The notes: generated from the sequence alone by a model not told the origin. 38,379 bases of DNA from an uncultured Bacilli bacterium (GCA_947630055.1 CANRGA010000008.1:1-38379); one strand, 5' to 3'. Positions 16,296 through 24,621 are shown, counted from the stretch's first letter. Program-made: numbers and translations.

Positions 16296-17262
16296 AAGCT
16301 TCGCCTTCTTCTAACATTTTTGTTATAAATAAACCATATCCAGTTACAGGATTATCTACTATTACATGAGTTACAACACCAATGATTTTATTATTTTGCA
16401 TAATTGGTGAACCACTCATTCCTTGAATTACTCCGCCAGTTTTCTCAAGCAATTTTTTATCGGTTATTTCAAATGTTAAATTTTTAGTATTACTTGTTTC
16501 ATTAATTCTATTAATATTAATTTCAAACTCTTCAACATTTTCACCATTTAATACTGTATATATTGTAGCCTTTCCTATTTTTATATCTTCTGGCTTACCA
16601 ACTTCCACTAATTTTAAATTATTTATTCCTTGTTTATATAAACCAAATATACCATGATTAGTATTTTTTAAGATATTACCAAATATAGTATTATAGTAAT
16701 ATTTTGCATTTTTACTACCAGCATAACCAGCCATAGACTTATCTATTGAAACAATTGAATTTCGAAAAATATTACCAGTTTTAATTTCAACTATTTTTTT
16801 ACTATTACTTTCAATTACTTCATGACCTAAAGCGCCATAAATATTAGTACTAGGATCTATATAAGTAAGTGTTCCTATACCAGTTATGCTATCTTTAACA
16901 TATAGACCAGTTTTATATACATTATTTTCACTTACTAATGGAAGTGTTGTTTTACTTTCTTTATTATTTCTTTTATAGGTTATTTCAACTTCTTTATCTT
17001 CAACATGTTTTTCTATTTCCGCAGTTAATTCTTCCAAGGTATTTACATTTATATTATTAACTTTTTTAATATAATCTCCTACTTTAAGTTCAGGATTCCC
17101 TTTATTAAACTTACCATCTATTTGATAAAAACCAACAATTAATACTCCATCACAATCAATTTCAATACCAAGAGTATTACCTCCCCTATAAATATAATTA
17201 GAATAAGCATATGTATTAATAGGTAGTAATAAAATACTTAAAAATAGCAAAAATTTTTTCAT
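16294..17262 (-). CDS. spoIVB: SpoIVB serine peptidase (S55)
   Basis: A forespore-secreted peptidase that, in Bacillus, cleaves SpoIVFA to trigger pro-sigma K activation. The 322-residue protein has a signal sequence (1-20, INTYA), a PDZ domain (about 35-105) and the S55 peptidase domain with GALGHEV (143-149, His147) and the GMSGSP serine motif (281-286). The protein is shorter than B. subtilis SpoIVB (about 425), with a reduced N-terminal linker. The start follows AGGGTGATTAATT. It supports a working endospore programme together with sigE and sigG. Confidence 0.93.
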   Translation of the reverse strand: MKKFLLFLSILLLPINTYAYSNYIYRGGNTLGIEIDCDGVLIVGFYQIDGKFNKGNPELKVGDYIKKVNNINVNTLEELTAEIEKHVEDKEVEITYKRNNKESKTTLPLVSENNVYKTGLYVKDSITGIGTLTYIDPSTNIYGALGHEVIESNSKKIVEIKTGNIFRNSIVSIDKSMAGYAGSKNAKYYYNTIFGNILKNTNHGIFGLYKQGINNLKLVEVGKPEDIKIGKATIYTVLNGENVEEFEININRINETSNTKNLTFEITDKKLLEKTGGVIQGMSGSPIMQNNKIIGVVTHVIVDNPVTGYGLFITKMLEEGEA

Positions 17263-17307
17263 AATTAATCACCCTATCAATATTATTTTGGCTAATATTT
17301 AGGATAA

Positions 17308-17344
17308 TAAAAAGCCAATAATTGGTGACTACCAAATATTGGCT
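17308..17344 (-). terminator. Terminator after the DUF218 gene
   Basis: AGCCAATAATTGGT and ACCAAATATTGGCT arms around a 4-base loop, with a T-run on the minus strand. It overlaps the stop codon region. Confidence 0.85.
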
Positions 17345-17927
17345 ACTTAAATAAATATTTTAAGAAATCTTTATTGCGTGCAAGTATTTCTCTTAAATTT
17401 CGAAATATTTGTCCACCATAATTTACCATTTTAGCAGGTGTTCCTACTGCATTTAAATTAAATTTTTGGGCAAGATATAATGAACGATACAAATGATATT
17501 CTTGGGTAATAATAATAGCAGTTTTATCTTGATATTTATTGGCAAAATTTTCTATACTTTCTGAAGTTGAAAATCCTTTATTATCTCTTATAATAACATC
17601 TTTACTAATATTATGATTGATTAAATAATCTTCCATAACATCTACTTCACTATACCCATCACTATGATGACCACTGATAATAATCTTTTCAATTAAACCT
17701 TTTTCATATATTTCAATTACTTTATCTAGTCTATCTCTAAGCATTAAACTAGGAGTACCATCTTTTTTAACTCCACAACCTAAAACTAAACCAAAATCAT
17801 AATATTTATTTATATCTTTTATATCAACTATTTTATCTTGTACTTTAAAAACAACATAAAAATTAATTATGAAAGGAATTAACATTAAACATAAAAAAAT
17901 AATAATAAATATTTTTAATTTTTTCAT
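17343..17927 (-). CDS. DUF218 (YdcF/SanA/ElyC-like) envelope protein
   Basis: 194 residues with one N-terminal membrane helix (about 5-27) and a DUF218 domain: LVLGCGVKKDGTPS (about 48-61), RLDKVIEIYEKG, IIISGHHSDG (about 83-92), and the EYHLYRSLYLAQ helix (about 142-153). Family members SanA and ElyC affect envelope integrity and polyprenyl-phosphate carrier metabolism in Enterobacteria, but the chemistry is not settled. It is divergent from the DUF368 transporter at 18003, which also acts on the lipid carrier. That is a suggestive pairing, but no more. Confidence 0.85.
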   Translation of the reverse strand: MKKLKIFIIIFLCLMLIPFIINFYVVFKVQDKIVDIKDINKYYDFGLVLGCGVKKDGTPSLMLRDRLDKVIEIYEKGLIEKIIISGHHSDGYSEVDVMEDYLINHNISKDVIIRDNKGFSTSESIENFANKYQDKTAIIITQEYHLYRSLYLAQKFNLNAVGTPAKMVNYGGQIFRNLREILARNKDFLKYLFK

Positions 17928-18002
17928 AATTCACCTAAAACAAGTATAACATAATTAATTTTCTAATAAATATTATTAAGGAATATTAAGGAGTAAATTG
18001 TC

Positions 18003-18791
18003 ATGATTTTACGAAATTTACTTTATGGAATGATTATTGGTATTGGTTTTATTATTCCTGGTGTATCTGGTGGGGTTATTGCCACTATTTTAGGAATATA
18101 TGAATTAGTTATTGAAAAACTTCTTAATTTTTTTCATGATTTTAAAAGTAATTTTAAGTATTTAGCACCACTTTTTATTGGTGTATTTATAAGCATCTTA
18201 TTTTTAAGTAAAGTTATTTTATATTTACTTAATTATAAATTATTTTTTATTTCTTATGTTTTTATTGGTTTAATTTTAGGATGTGTTCCTTTTTTAATTA
18301 AAGAGATTAAATTAAAAACTAATAAAAAAATATCATATATTTATTTTACTATTTCTTTTACTTTAGGAATAATTCTTTTTATTATTGAAAGTATTTTACC
18401 TACTATAGATAATAATCTAAATGTATTTACGATGATTATAGCTGGTTTTTTATATGCTATTGGTAAAATAGTTCCTGGTATTAGTGGAGCATCTCTTTTA
18501 ATGTTAATTGGTGTTTATAAATATTTTCTTAATATTATTGCTAATCCTTTAATGATAAATATTTCCTTATTAATAAAATTTATTCCATTTATTATATCTT
18601 TCATAATAAGCGCTATATTTATTTTAAAATTAATTAACTATTTACTTAATAATTATTTTCGTGAAACTTATAGCGCCATCATTGGTTTTGTTATTTCTTC
18701 AGTTTTATTTATTTATCCAGGTAGTTTTAATATAGGAAGTATAATTATTATAATTTTATCATTTATAATTTCTTATAATTTAAGTTTTTGA
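18003..18791 (+). CDS. popT: DUF368 undecaprenyl-phosphate translocase (PopT type)
   Basis: 262 residues with about 8 membrane helices. The family hallmark is the repeated re-entrant motif PGVSGG (21-26) and PGISGA (about 158-163). DUF368 proteins have been shown to recycle undecaprenyl phosphate across the membrane for wall and teichoic acid synthesis, alongside DedA-type UptA. The ATG follows AAGGAGTAAATTGTC. A terminator follows. It is monocistronic and divergent from the DUF218 gene. Function taken from family knowledge. Confidence 0.88.
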   Translation: MILRNLLYGMIIGIGFIIPGVSGGVIATILGIYELVIEKLLNFFHDFKSNFKYLAPLFIGVFISILFLSKVILYLLNYKLFFISYVFIGLILGCVPFLIKEIKLKTNKKISYIYFTISFTLGIILFIIESILPTIDNNLNVFTMIIAGFLYAIGKIVPGISGASLLMLIGVYKYFLNIIANPLMINISLLIKFIPFIISFIISAIFILKLINYLLNNYFRETYSAIIGFVISSVLFIYPGSFNIGSIIIIILSFIISYNLSF

Positions 18792-18800
18792 CAATTAAAG

Positions 18801-18826
18801 AAAAAAGCCACATCGTGACTTTTTTA
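18801..18826. terminator. Terminator between popT and the M23 lysin-like gene
   Basis: AAAAAGCCAC-ATC-GTGACTTTTT with one mismatch. A T run follows on the plus strand and, in the other orientation, on the minus strand. Confidence 0.75.
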
Positions 18827-18839
18827 AGGAACAATAAAT

Positions 18840-19580
18840 TTAAATTAATTTGAGTAATGCTTTCCAAGTTTTGTTTTGTTTTGTAATTACTCCATCAACA
18901 ACACAGCCATTTGCCTTTTGAAAACTTTTAACGGATGCAGTAAATTTAGGACCTGCAATACCATCAGCCTTCCCCACTTCAGTATAACCAAGTGTGTATA
19001 AATATTCTTGTAAATATTTAACTACTTTATGTTTACGATTAGTTTTAGAGGAAACTGTTATTGTTCTCGATAAAGTCTCTGGACCAGGAATGCCATCCAC
19101 TTTAGCTCCTAGGGCACTTTGGACGTTTTTAACGAACTCTTTAAAATAATCGGATTTAAAATTTTTTTCACCAAGGAGGTATGGAAGTGGATCTTGTGGC
19201 GTTTTCTTATTATCAGATACCGCAAAGTGTAAATGGGCACCATTACTATTTCCTGTATTACCCATTCGACCAAGAACTTGCCCTTTTTTAACATTTTCAT
19301 TTTTCTTTACTTTTAGTGAATTTTTCTTCATATGGAGATAACGAGAAATATAATTATTGGCATGCCGAATCTCGACATAATAACCAGCAGTCTTAGAATA
19401 TGTACTAGTTATTACTTTACCATCATCTATGGCAATTACATCATCAATAGATCTATTTGCACCGATCATATCCATACCATTGTGAGTTTTTCTTGTACCT
19501 CTTGTTTTATAATCACTTGTTAAATAATGTTTACCCTTTTTTAAAACTGGTTCTTTGACATCAATAAATTTAACACTCAT
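18840..19580 (-). CDS. M23 (LytM) peptidase with peptidoglycan-binding repeats, no signal peptide
   Basis: 246 residues. The N-terminal LytM domain has zinc ligands H33 and D37 (HNGMD) and H116/H118 (HLHF), so it should hydrolyse peptidoglycan cross-bridges. Two PG_binding_1-like segments follow (about 150-170, VDGIPGPETL; about 200-240, ADGIAGPKFTASVKSFQKANG). There is no signal peptide or membrane helix, which is unusual for a cell wall hydrolase and typical of phage endolysins released through holins. The start at 19580 is preceded by GAAGGGG, itself inside a hairpin. No phage genes adjoin it. It could be a domesticated lysin used in sporulation or mother-cell lysis. Confidence 0.82.
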   Translation of the reverse strand: MSVKFIDVKEPVLKKGKHYLTSDYKTRGTRKTHNGMDMIGANRSIDDVIAIDDGKVITSTYSKTAGYYVEIRHANNYISRYLHMKKNSLKVKKNENVKKGQVLGRMGNTGNSNGAHLHFAVSDNKKTPQDPLPYLLGEKNFKSDYFKEFVKNVQSALGAKVDGIPGPETLSRTITVSSKTNRKHKVVKYLQEYLYTLGYTEVGKADGIAGPKFTASVKSFQKANGCVVDGVITKQNKTWKALLKLI

Positions 19581-19587
19581 AAAAAAT

Positions 19588-19631
19588 CCCCTTCACTGAT
19601 AAGATATGCGAAAAATCTTAAAGTGAATGGG
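19588..19631 (-). promoter_or_regulatory. Hairpin sequestering the ribosome binding site of the M23 gene
   Basis: On the minus strand CCCATTCACT pairs with AGTGAAGGGG (one mismatch) and AAGAT pairs inside with ATCTT. The 3' arm contains the AAGGGG ribosome binding site 7 bases before the M23 start. It may act as a translational lock, or it may be a terminator for the upstream rhomboid gene, though no good T run follows until TTTTTT at the start codon. Confidence 0.5.
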
Positions 19632-19636
19632 CTAAT

Positions 19637-20782
19637 TTATACTAATTTAAGTAAAACATAGACTAAGAAAGCCACTAATAAAAGATATACAATAATACCA
19701 TTAATATTTTCCGATTTTTGACTTTTATATTTAAGACCAACTATCATCGTCGAAAGATATCCCCCAATTAAACCACCAATATGGCAAGCATTATCAATTC
19801 CTGGTACGGTAAAACCAAATAAAAGGTTTAAAGCAATAATCGGAATTATTTGACTAGTTAGAGTGTTTGATAAATAAAGACGATAATGATAGCCAAAATA
19901 TAATAAAGCTCCCATTAAACCAAATAAAGCTCCACTTGCTCCAATCGAAATGGAATTAGCATAAAAGACTATACTAAATAAACTTCCCATAATAGCACTA
20001 AGTAAATAAATTACTAGGAATTTCCATTTACCTATATAGGTTTCTACTTGACTGCCAATAATCCATAAAGAATACATATTAACAAGTAAATGTAATAAAT
20101 TACCATGTAAGAAGGCAGATGTTAAAAGTCGCCAAACTTGACCACCTAAAACTAAAGAACGATTATTAGCACCCAACAATATTAAAGCAACATTGAAATT
20201 ATTATTTACAAGTAAAGTGGCTATATACATTGCAAAGCATAAAAACATTATTACTTTAGTTACAATAATAGGTTTTGGTTTAAAAATATCTTCATACTTA
20301 TTATTTTCTTTAGCAGTTTTTTTATTAATATCTTCTGTAGCATGAATAATATTCATTAAACTATCTGTTTTCGTAAAATTTTTAGTTTCTATTTTCGGAT
20401 ATGATTTTTTTAATATTTTATTTTTCTTTAAATCATCTATATCAGAAACATTTATCGTACTTATTTTTTTATCTTCTTCATTTATTTTAACAATATTATT
20501 TAAATCTAGACAAATATTTAAAACATTCATCTTTAAAGATAAAGTTTTTTTCTTTATTTGTCTAATAACAAATTGCATTTTAAATAAATCAAAATTATAT
20601 TGTTCTTCATTATGAATATATTTAGAATTAATTCTAACTATTTTATAAGGTCCATCTAAATTTTCTAACCATATTTCATTTTGGGCCCCTTGAACATTTA
20701 TAGGGGTATAATTTTCTTCAGTAACAAAATAATGGACAAGACTCATAATTAGTTCATCTTTATTGCTAACAATTGCATTCAT
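19637..20782 (-). CDS. Rhomboid family intramembrane serine protease
   Basis: 381 residues. An N-terminal cytosolic domain (1-170) with a basic linker is followed by a rhomboid core of about seven helices: WRLLTSAFLHGNLLHLLVNM (217-236), catalytic Ser283 in GASGA, and His334 in HIGG. The architecture matches Bacillus YqgP/GluP, where the N-terminal domain adapts substrates to FtsH. ATG at 20782 is preceded by GAAAGGAGTTTTAAATAA, a good ribosome binding site. Confidence 0.9.
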   Translation of the reverse strand: MNAIVSNKDELIMSLVHYFVTEENYTPINVQGAQNEIWLENLDGPYKIVRINSKYIHNEEQYNFDLFKMQFVIRQIKKKTLSLKMNVLNICLDLNNIVKINEEDKKISTINVSDIDDLKKNKILKKSYPKIETKNFTKTDSLMNIIHATEDINKKTAKENNKYEDIFKPKPIIVTKVIMFLCFAMYIATLLVNNNFNVALILLGANNRSLVLGGQVWRLLTSAFLHGNLLHLLVNMYSLWIIGSQVETYIGKWKFLVIYLLSAIMGSLFSIVFYANSISIGASGALFGLMGALLYFGYHYRLYLSNTLTSQIIPIIALNLLFGFTVPGIDNACHIGGLIGGYLSTMIVGLKYKSQKSENINGIIVYLLLVAFLVYVLLKLV

Positions 20783-20844
20783 TTATTTAAAACTCCTTTC
20801 ATATTATTTTAACCTTTTTCATAATATTAGTAAAGGGTGATAGC

Positions 20845-21165
20845 ATGAATTTATATTTTTTAGTTTACATTGCAGTTATTATTTATATAACTATTCCAAT
20901 TTGTAAAATAGTTTGGGAAGAAAAACTTGATAATGATTTAACATTTTTATTATGTACTAACTACATTTTAATATTTTTATTATCAATAATTTTTAGTTAT
21001 CAAAGTAATATAATTTATAGTATTTTAATTAGTTTTACTTTAATGATAAGTTCATTTATGTTAATTATTAAAATGCATAATATATTTGGTAGATACCAAT
21101 TATTATCGCTTCCCTATTTTTGTTTCGTTGTATTTACCTTTAGTAATATATTAATGCTTATCTAA
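20845..21165 (+). CDS. Small polytopic membrane protein, unknown
   Basis: 106 residues with three or four hydrophobic helices (about 3-22, 33-50, 57-73, 86-104) and few charges. The ATG follows AAAGGGTGATAGC. It is divergent from the rhomboid gene, and its 3' end overlaps the convergent rluD by 15 bp. No recognised family. The start signal and topology support a genuine gene. Confidence 0.6.
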   Translation: MNLYFLVYIAVIIYITIPICKIVWEEKLDNDLTFLLCTNYILIFLLSIIFSYQSNIIYSILISFTLMISSFMLIIKMHNIFGRYQLLSLPYFCFVVFTFSNILMLI

Positions 21166-22044
21166 ATTATCTAAGAAATTTTGGAATTCTTCAGGGAGTT
21201 TGCTTTCAAACTCCATTTTTTTATGAGTAATTGGATGCGTAAAACGAATTACTTTAGAATGTAAGAATTGCCCAAATTCCGTAGTTTTATCTTTAGTATA
21301 CACCGGATCATTATAGATAGGATAACCAATATAAGATAGATGAACTCTTATTTGATGGGTTCTTCCTGTTTCTAAAACTAAACTTACTAAAGTATAATCT
21401 TTATATCTTTTTAAAACTTTTAAATTAGTACGAGCTTCTTTTCCATCCGCTCTTACTTCCATTTTATTAAAATTTTGTTTACTTCTTCCAATTGGTGCAT
21501 CAATATGAGCAGTGTCACTTGGAAACACTCCCTTAATAAGGGCATAATATTCGCGGTAAACTCTTTTATGTTTAAAATCATCCGCTAAAATTTGATGAGC
21601 TTCATTAGTTTTAGCAACGAGCATCAAGCCAGATGTATCTTTATCAAGACGATGAACAATACCTACTCGCTCATCACCACCAATATCACTTAAATTATCA
21701 GTATAATATTTAAGACCATTAACTAAAGTATTATTAAAATTACCGGCACCTGGATGGACTACTAGACCACTTGGTTTATCAATTACCATAATATCATTAT
21801 CTTCATAAACAATATTAAGAGGCATCTCTACAGGATTAATATCTTGTTCATAGGTATGTTCTTCATCAATAAATACATGATCATTAACTTTAGTTTTATA
21901 ACTTGGTTTAACAACATTATCATTTACTAAAATATATCCATCTTTTAACATTTTAGTAATTAATTCCCTACTATAATTTATCTCTTCACTTAAATATTTA
22001 TCAATTCTAATACCATCATTTTTTACTACTACTTCCATTTTCAT
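21151..22044 (-). CDS. rluD: 23S rRNA/tRNA pseudouridine synthase, RluD family
   Basis: Isomerises uridine to pseudouridine. An N-terminal S4 RNA-binding domain (about 5-65) precedes the synthase domain with HRLDKDTSGLM (about 131-141, catalytic Asp) and the C-terminal RTHQIRVHL motif (about 225-233). 297 residues, normal for the family (YlyB in Bacillus). The start overlaps lspA by 29 bp. The ATG two codons later (22038) fits the AAGGAAG site better. As in Bacillus it follows lspA directly. Confidence 0.93.
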   Translation of the reverse strand: MKMEVVVKNDGIRIDKYLSEEINYSRELITKMLKDGYILVNDNVVKPSYKTKVNDHVFIDEEHTYEQDINPVEMPLNIVYEDNDIMVIDKPSGLVVHPGAGNFNNTLVNGLKYYTDNLSDIGGDERVGIVHRLDKDTSGLMLVAKTNEAHQILADDFKHKRVYREYYALIKGVFPSDTAHIDAPIGRSKQNFNKMEVRADGKEARTNLKVLKRYKDYTLVSLVLETGRTHQIRVHLSYIGYPIYNDPVYTKDKTTEFGQFLHSKVIRFTHPITHKKMEFESKLPEEFQNFLDNLDKH

Positions 22045-22498
22045 CTTCCTTTTTTAAAATTGCAATAATCAAAAGAATAATTCCGAGTACTATGCAGATA
22101 TCCGCTATATTAAAGACTGGATAATCATAACCAAATATATTAAAATCTAAAAAATCTATTACATAACCATAAATTAGACGATCAAGTAAATTACCAATGA
22201 TACCACCATAAAGTAAACTGAAGGCTAAAATATTTCTTTTGTTTTCTTTAAATTTATTAAGATACAAAAATAATAATACTAAAATAATTAAAGTAATTAT
22301 AATTAAAATTAGACGATAACCCGCTAAAATATTCCAAGATGCTCCAGTATTATAAACTTTAGTTAAAGAAAAAAAATTATTTATTATTACTTTAGTTTCA
22401 TTCAAATTAAAAAAGTTATCTATAATTAATTTAGAGATAATATCAATACTCAAGAAAATCAAAGTAAATAAACTAATTTTTCTCTTCATCAATATCAC
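22016..22498 (-). CDS. lspA: Lipoprotein signal peptidase (signal peptidase II)
   Basis: A membrane aspartic peptidase that removes lipoprotein signal peptides after lipidation. Four helices; the catalytic aspartates lie in NLLDRLIYGYVIDF (about 115-128) and FNIADICI (about 142-149). 160 residues is typical. The start is GTG at 22498 or ATG at 22489. There is no ribosome binding site before either, but a TATAAT lies 6 bases before the GTG, which raises the possibility of a leaderless mRNA. It overlaps rluD, and ylmC lies 12 bp upstream. Confidence 0.93.
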   Translation of the reverse strand: MILMKRKISLFTLIFLSIDIISKLIIDNFFNLNETKVIINNFFSLTKVYNTGASWNILAGYRLILIIITLIILVLLFLYLNKFKENKRNILAFSLLYGGIIGNLLDRLIYGYVIDFLDFNIFGYDYPVFNIADICIVLGIILLIIAILKKEDENGSSSKK

Positions 22499-22510
22499 AA
22501 TTTAATTATA

Positions 22511-22732
22511 TCATAACTCGACTAAAATTACATCTTCCCCTATTTTTTTAATTTTTTCAAAATCAAAAGTTGAAGCACCACTATGAGTAACTTTGCGCAT
22601 TAATTTTCGCTCTTCTGACACAAAATAAATAATCTTACCAGTATTATCTATTTTAGCATCAATAATTCTGCCTAAATTATTACCATCTTTTATATTTATA
22701 ATATCTTTTGCTTGTAAATCACTTAAAAGCAT
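22511..22732 (-). CDS. YlmC/YmxH family PRC-barrel protein
   Basis: 73 residues, a single PRC-barrel-like fold (LSDLQAKDIINI, then GRIIDAKID and FVSEERK). YlmC/YmxH proteins are conserved in spore-formers, often beside sigG, and expressed in sporulation, but their role is undefined. It lies 25 bp after sigG in the same direction, as in relatives. Confidence 0.85.
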   Translation of the reverse strand: MLLSDLQAKDIINIKDGNNLGRIIDAKIDNTGKIIYFVSEERKLMRKVTHSGASTFDFEKIKKIGEDVILVEL

Positions 22733-22757
22733 AATTCAACACCTAATAAATTATATG

Positions 22758-23534
22758 TTATCTTATTAATCTTTTCACATTTTCAATGGCTGTTTTTTCA
22801 ATTCTTGATACTTGAGCTTGACTTATTCCCATGGCATCGGCTATTTCCATTTGGGTTTTACCAACAATATATCTCGATACTAAAATATCTTTTTCTCTTT
22901 CCTTTATTTTTTGTAAAGCTTTTCTTAAAGATATTAACATATCCCGATCAGTATTAATATCTTTGACATCAGCTATTTGATCCGATAAATAAATCGTATC
23001 ACCACCATCATTATAAATAGGTTCAAAAATACTCATGGGGTCTTTTAGACTATCTAAAGCATTACCTATCTCATATTCTGTTATTCCTAAATTTTTGGCA
23101 ATTATATCATAAGTTGGCATTATGCCATAAGTATTAAAATATTCATCTTGAAATCTAATTATTTGATAAGCTAAATCTTTAACACTTCTACTTACTCTTA
23201 CTGAGGTATTATCTCTTATATATCTTTTAACTTCACCAATAATTAAAGGTACAGCATAAGTTGATAAGCGAAGTCCCAGTGATGTATCAAAATTATCAAC
23301 GGCTTTAATAAGACCTAGAACTCCAACCTGAAATAAATCATCCATATTATGTTTAGAATTATTAAATCTTTGTAAAATTGATAATACTAATTTTAAATTA
23401 CCATTAACTATCTTTTCTTTAGCTTCAATACTACCATTATGATATTCATTGAATAAACGACTAGTTTCCTCACTAGATAAAACTTCTAATTCACTAGTAT
23501 TTATACCGGTTATATCTACTTTATATCTTGCCAT
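22758..23534 (-). CDS. sigG: Sporulation sigma factor SigG
   Basis: Late forespore sigma factor, 258 residues. The N-terminus (TGINTSELEVLSSEE) is the SigG-type anti-sigma (SpoIIAB/CsfB) contact region. Region 2 has DDLFQVGVLGLIKAVDNFD and LSTYAVPLIIGEVKRYIRD. Region 4 has the helix-turn-helix MEIADAMGISQAQVSRIEK. Position after sigE and before ylmC matches Bacillus. A sigma F/G-like promoter lies upstream (23555-23584). Distinguished from SigF by its context and N-terminus. Confidence 0.93.
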   Translation of the reverse strand: MARYKVDITGINTSELEVLSSEETSRLFNEYHNGSIEAKEKIVNGNLKLVLSILQRFNNSKHNMDDLFQVGVLGLIKAVDNFDTSLGLRLSTYAVPLIIGEVKRYIRDNTSVRVSRSVKDLAYQIIRFQDEYFNTYGIMPTYDIIAKNLGITEYEIGNALDSLKDPMSIFEPIYNDGGDTIYLSDQIADVKDINTDRDMLISLRKALQKIKEREKDILVSRYIVGKTQMEIADAMGISQAQVSRIEKTAIENVKRLIR

Positions 23535-23554
23535 ATTTTTTACCTTTCATAAAA

Positions 23555-23584
23555 ATTATGGCAAAATAAATAGCATTTTATTCA
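23555..23584 (-). promoter_or_regulatory. Sigma F/G-type promoter of sigG
   Basis: Minus strand TGAATA (23579-23584), 18-bp spacer, CATAAT (23555-23560), about 20 bases before the sigG ATG. This fits the consensus TGNATA...CATNNTA used by forespore sigma factors. Bacillus sigG is likewise sigma F-started and autoregulated. Confidence 0.6.
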
Positions 23585-23623
23585 TATTTTAGAGTCTTAT
23601 TTTGACTAGTTTTGTCGAACTTA

Positions 23624-23651
23624 TAGACAAATAAAAAGATCTATTTATAAT
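23624..23651 (+). promoter_or_regulatory. Candidate sigma A promoter of the sigG-sigE intergenic transcript
   Basis: TAGACA (23624-23629), 16-bp spacer, TATAAT (23646-23651) on the plus strand, facing away from sigG. Predicted transcription start near 23658. Confidence 0.45.
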
Positions 23652-23676
23652 AGATGCTTATGGAAGTGTGAATGGC

Positions 23677-23728
23677 GTCGCCTAAATCTGAAATTCCGGG
23701 GAGGTAAACTTTTCAGAAAGGAAGGCGA
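23677..23728 (+). ncRNA. Structured 5' leader upstream of a 39-residue peptide
   Basis: GTCGCCT/AGGCGAT form an outer stem and TCTGAAA/TTTCAGA a 7-bp inner stem. The loop carries GGGGAGG. A second copy of the 3' outer arm (AGGCGATG) lies beyond the peptide gene at 23873-23880, allowing an alternative 5'-3' pairing across the whole message. I do not recognise a known riboswitch class. Confidence 0.45.
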
Positions 23729-23734
23729 TGGTTA

Positions 23735-23854
23735 ATGAAGTTTAGTAATTTGATAAAATTATTATTCTTTATTATTTTGATACTTTTATACATTGTATGT
23801 ATACTAGTAAAAAAAGACGCCTGTGGTCTAATAGGTTTACTATTATTCCATTAG
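23735..23854 (+). CDS. 39-residue single-pass hydrophobic peptide (possible type I toxin)
   Basis: ATG at 23735 is preceded by AAAGGAAGG about 9 bases upstream. The peptide has a short polar start, a strongly hydrophobic helix (about 7-25), two lysines, then a second hydrophobic tail GLIGLLLFH. It sits antisense to the sigE-sigG transcription direction, with its own promoter and a structured leader. Small size, one membrane helix and complementary message ends resemble type I toxin mRNAs. A leader peptide or a sporulation-linked small protein are alternatives. No similarity to Fst, TxpA or BsrG is apparent. Confidence 0.45.
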   Translation: MKFSNLIKLLFFIILILLYIVCILVKKDACGLIGLLLFH

Positions 23855-23936
23855 CGTCAACTAGTTTATACTAGGCGATGTGAATACACATTTCCTATAT
23901 ATTTAGTATATTATATTTTAAATAAATATACAATAG

Positions 23937-24620
23937 TTATATTTTCATTATACTTTGTAATTTTTTAACTATTTTCTTTTCAATTCTGGAAATATATGAC
24001 TGTGATATACCAAGCATTTCAGCAACTTCTTTTTGAGTATATTCTTCCGTATTATTTAAGCCATATCTTAAGGTCATAATTTCTTTTTCTCTATCATCTA
24101 AAATATCTATTTCTCTTTTTAATGTTTCTTTATCCATTGTTTTTTCTAATTCTTTTGGTACTTCATCATCATCCGTACCTAAAATATCTTCGAGCCTTAG
24201 CTCATTACCTTCCGCATCATAATTAAGAGTTTCTTCTAGACTAATCTCTACTTTTTTCTTTTTATTTTTTCTTAGAAACATCAATATTTCATTAGCTATA
24301 CATCTTGATGCATAAGTAGCTAGTTTAATATTTTTATCTATCTTATAAGTATTAATGCCTTTAATTAAACCAATTGAGCCGATAGATACTAAATCTTCAA
24401 TATCAAAACCAGTATTTTCATATTTTTTGGCTAGAAACACTACTAAACGAAGATTATGCTCAATTAAAATGTTTCTGGCTTCAATATCACCTTGATGAGC
24501 CTTAATTAAATATTCTAGTTCTTTTTCTTTTGATAAAGGAGGTGGTAATTTATCCGTAGCCCCGACAAAGAAACATTCATGATACTTCTTTTTTAATAAC
24601 AATAATATTTTTTTAAACAT
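23937..24620 (-). CDS. sigE: Sporulation sigma factor SigE (pro-sigma E)
   Basis: Mother-cell sigma factor, 227 residues from the ATG at 24620, chosen because GGAGG lies 6 bases upstream. A longer in-frame reading adds 35 hydrophobic residues inside spoIIGA and is not credible. The N-terminal pro-sequence (about 1-23, MFKKILLLLKKKYHECFFVG) precedes the conserved KLPPPLS, just as in B. subtilis where SpoIIGA removes it. Region 2 (GFDIEDLVSIGSIGLIKGIN, ATYASRCIANEILM) and the region 4 helix-turn-helix (MLGISQSYISRIEK) are intact. One base separates it from the spoIIGA stop. Confidence 0.95.
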   Translation of the reverse strand: MFKKILLLLKKKYHECFFVGATDKLPPPLSKEKELEYLIKAHQGDIEARNILIEHNLRLVVFLAKKYENTGFDIEDLVSIGSIGLIKGINTYKIDKNIKLATYASRCIANEILMFLRKNKKKKVEISLEETLNYDAEGNELRLEDILGTDDDEVPKELEKTMDKETLKREIDILDDREKEIMTLRYGLNNTEEYTQKEVAEMLGISQSYISRIEKKIVKKLQSIMKI

Positions 24621-24621
24621 A

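Noticed and set aside
23677-23728. c-di-AMP (ydaO) or other known riboswitch
   Set aside because: A few words resemble ydaO (CCGGGGAGG), but the motif is too short and the required pseudo-symmetric stems are absent.
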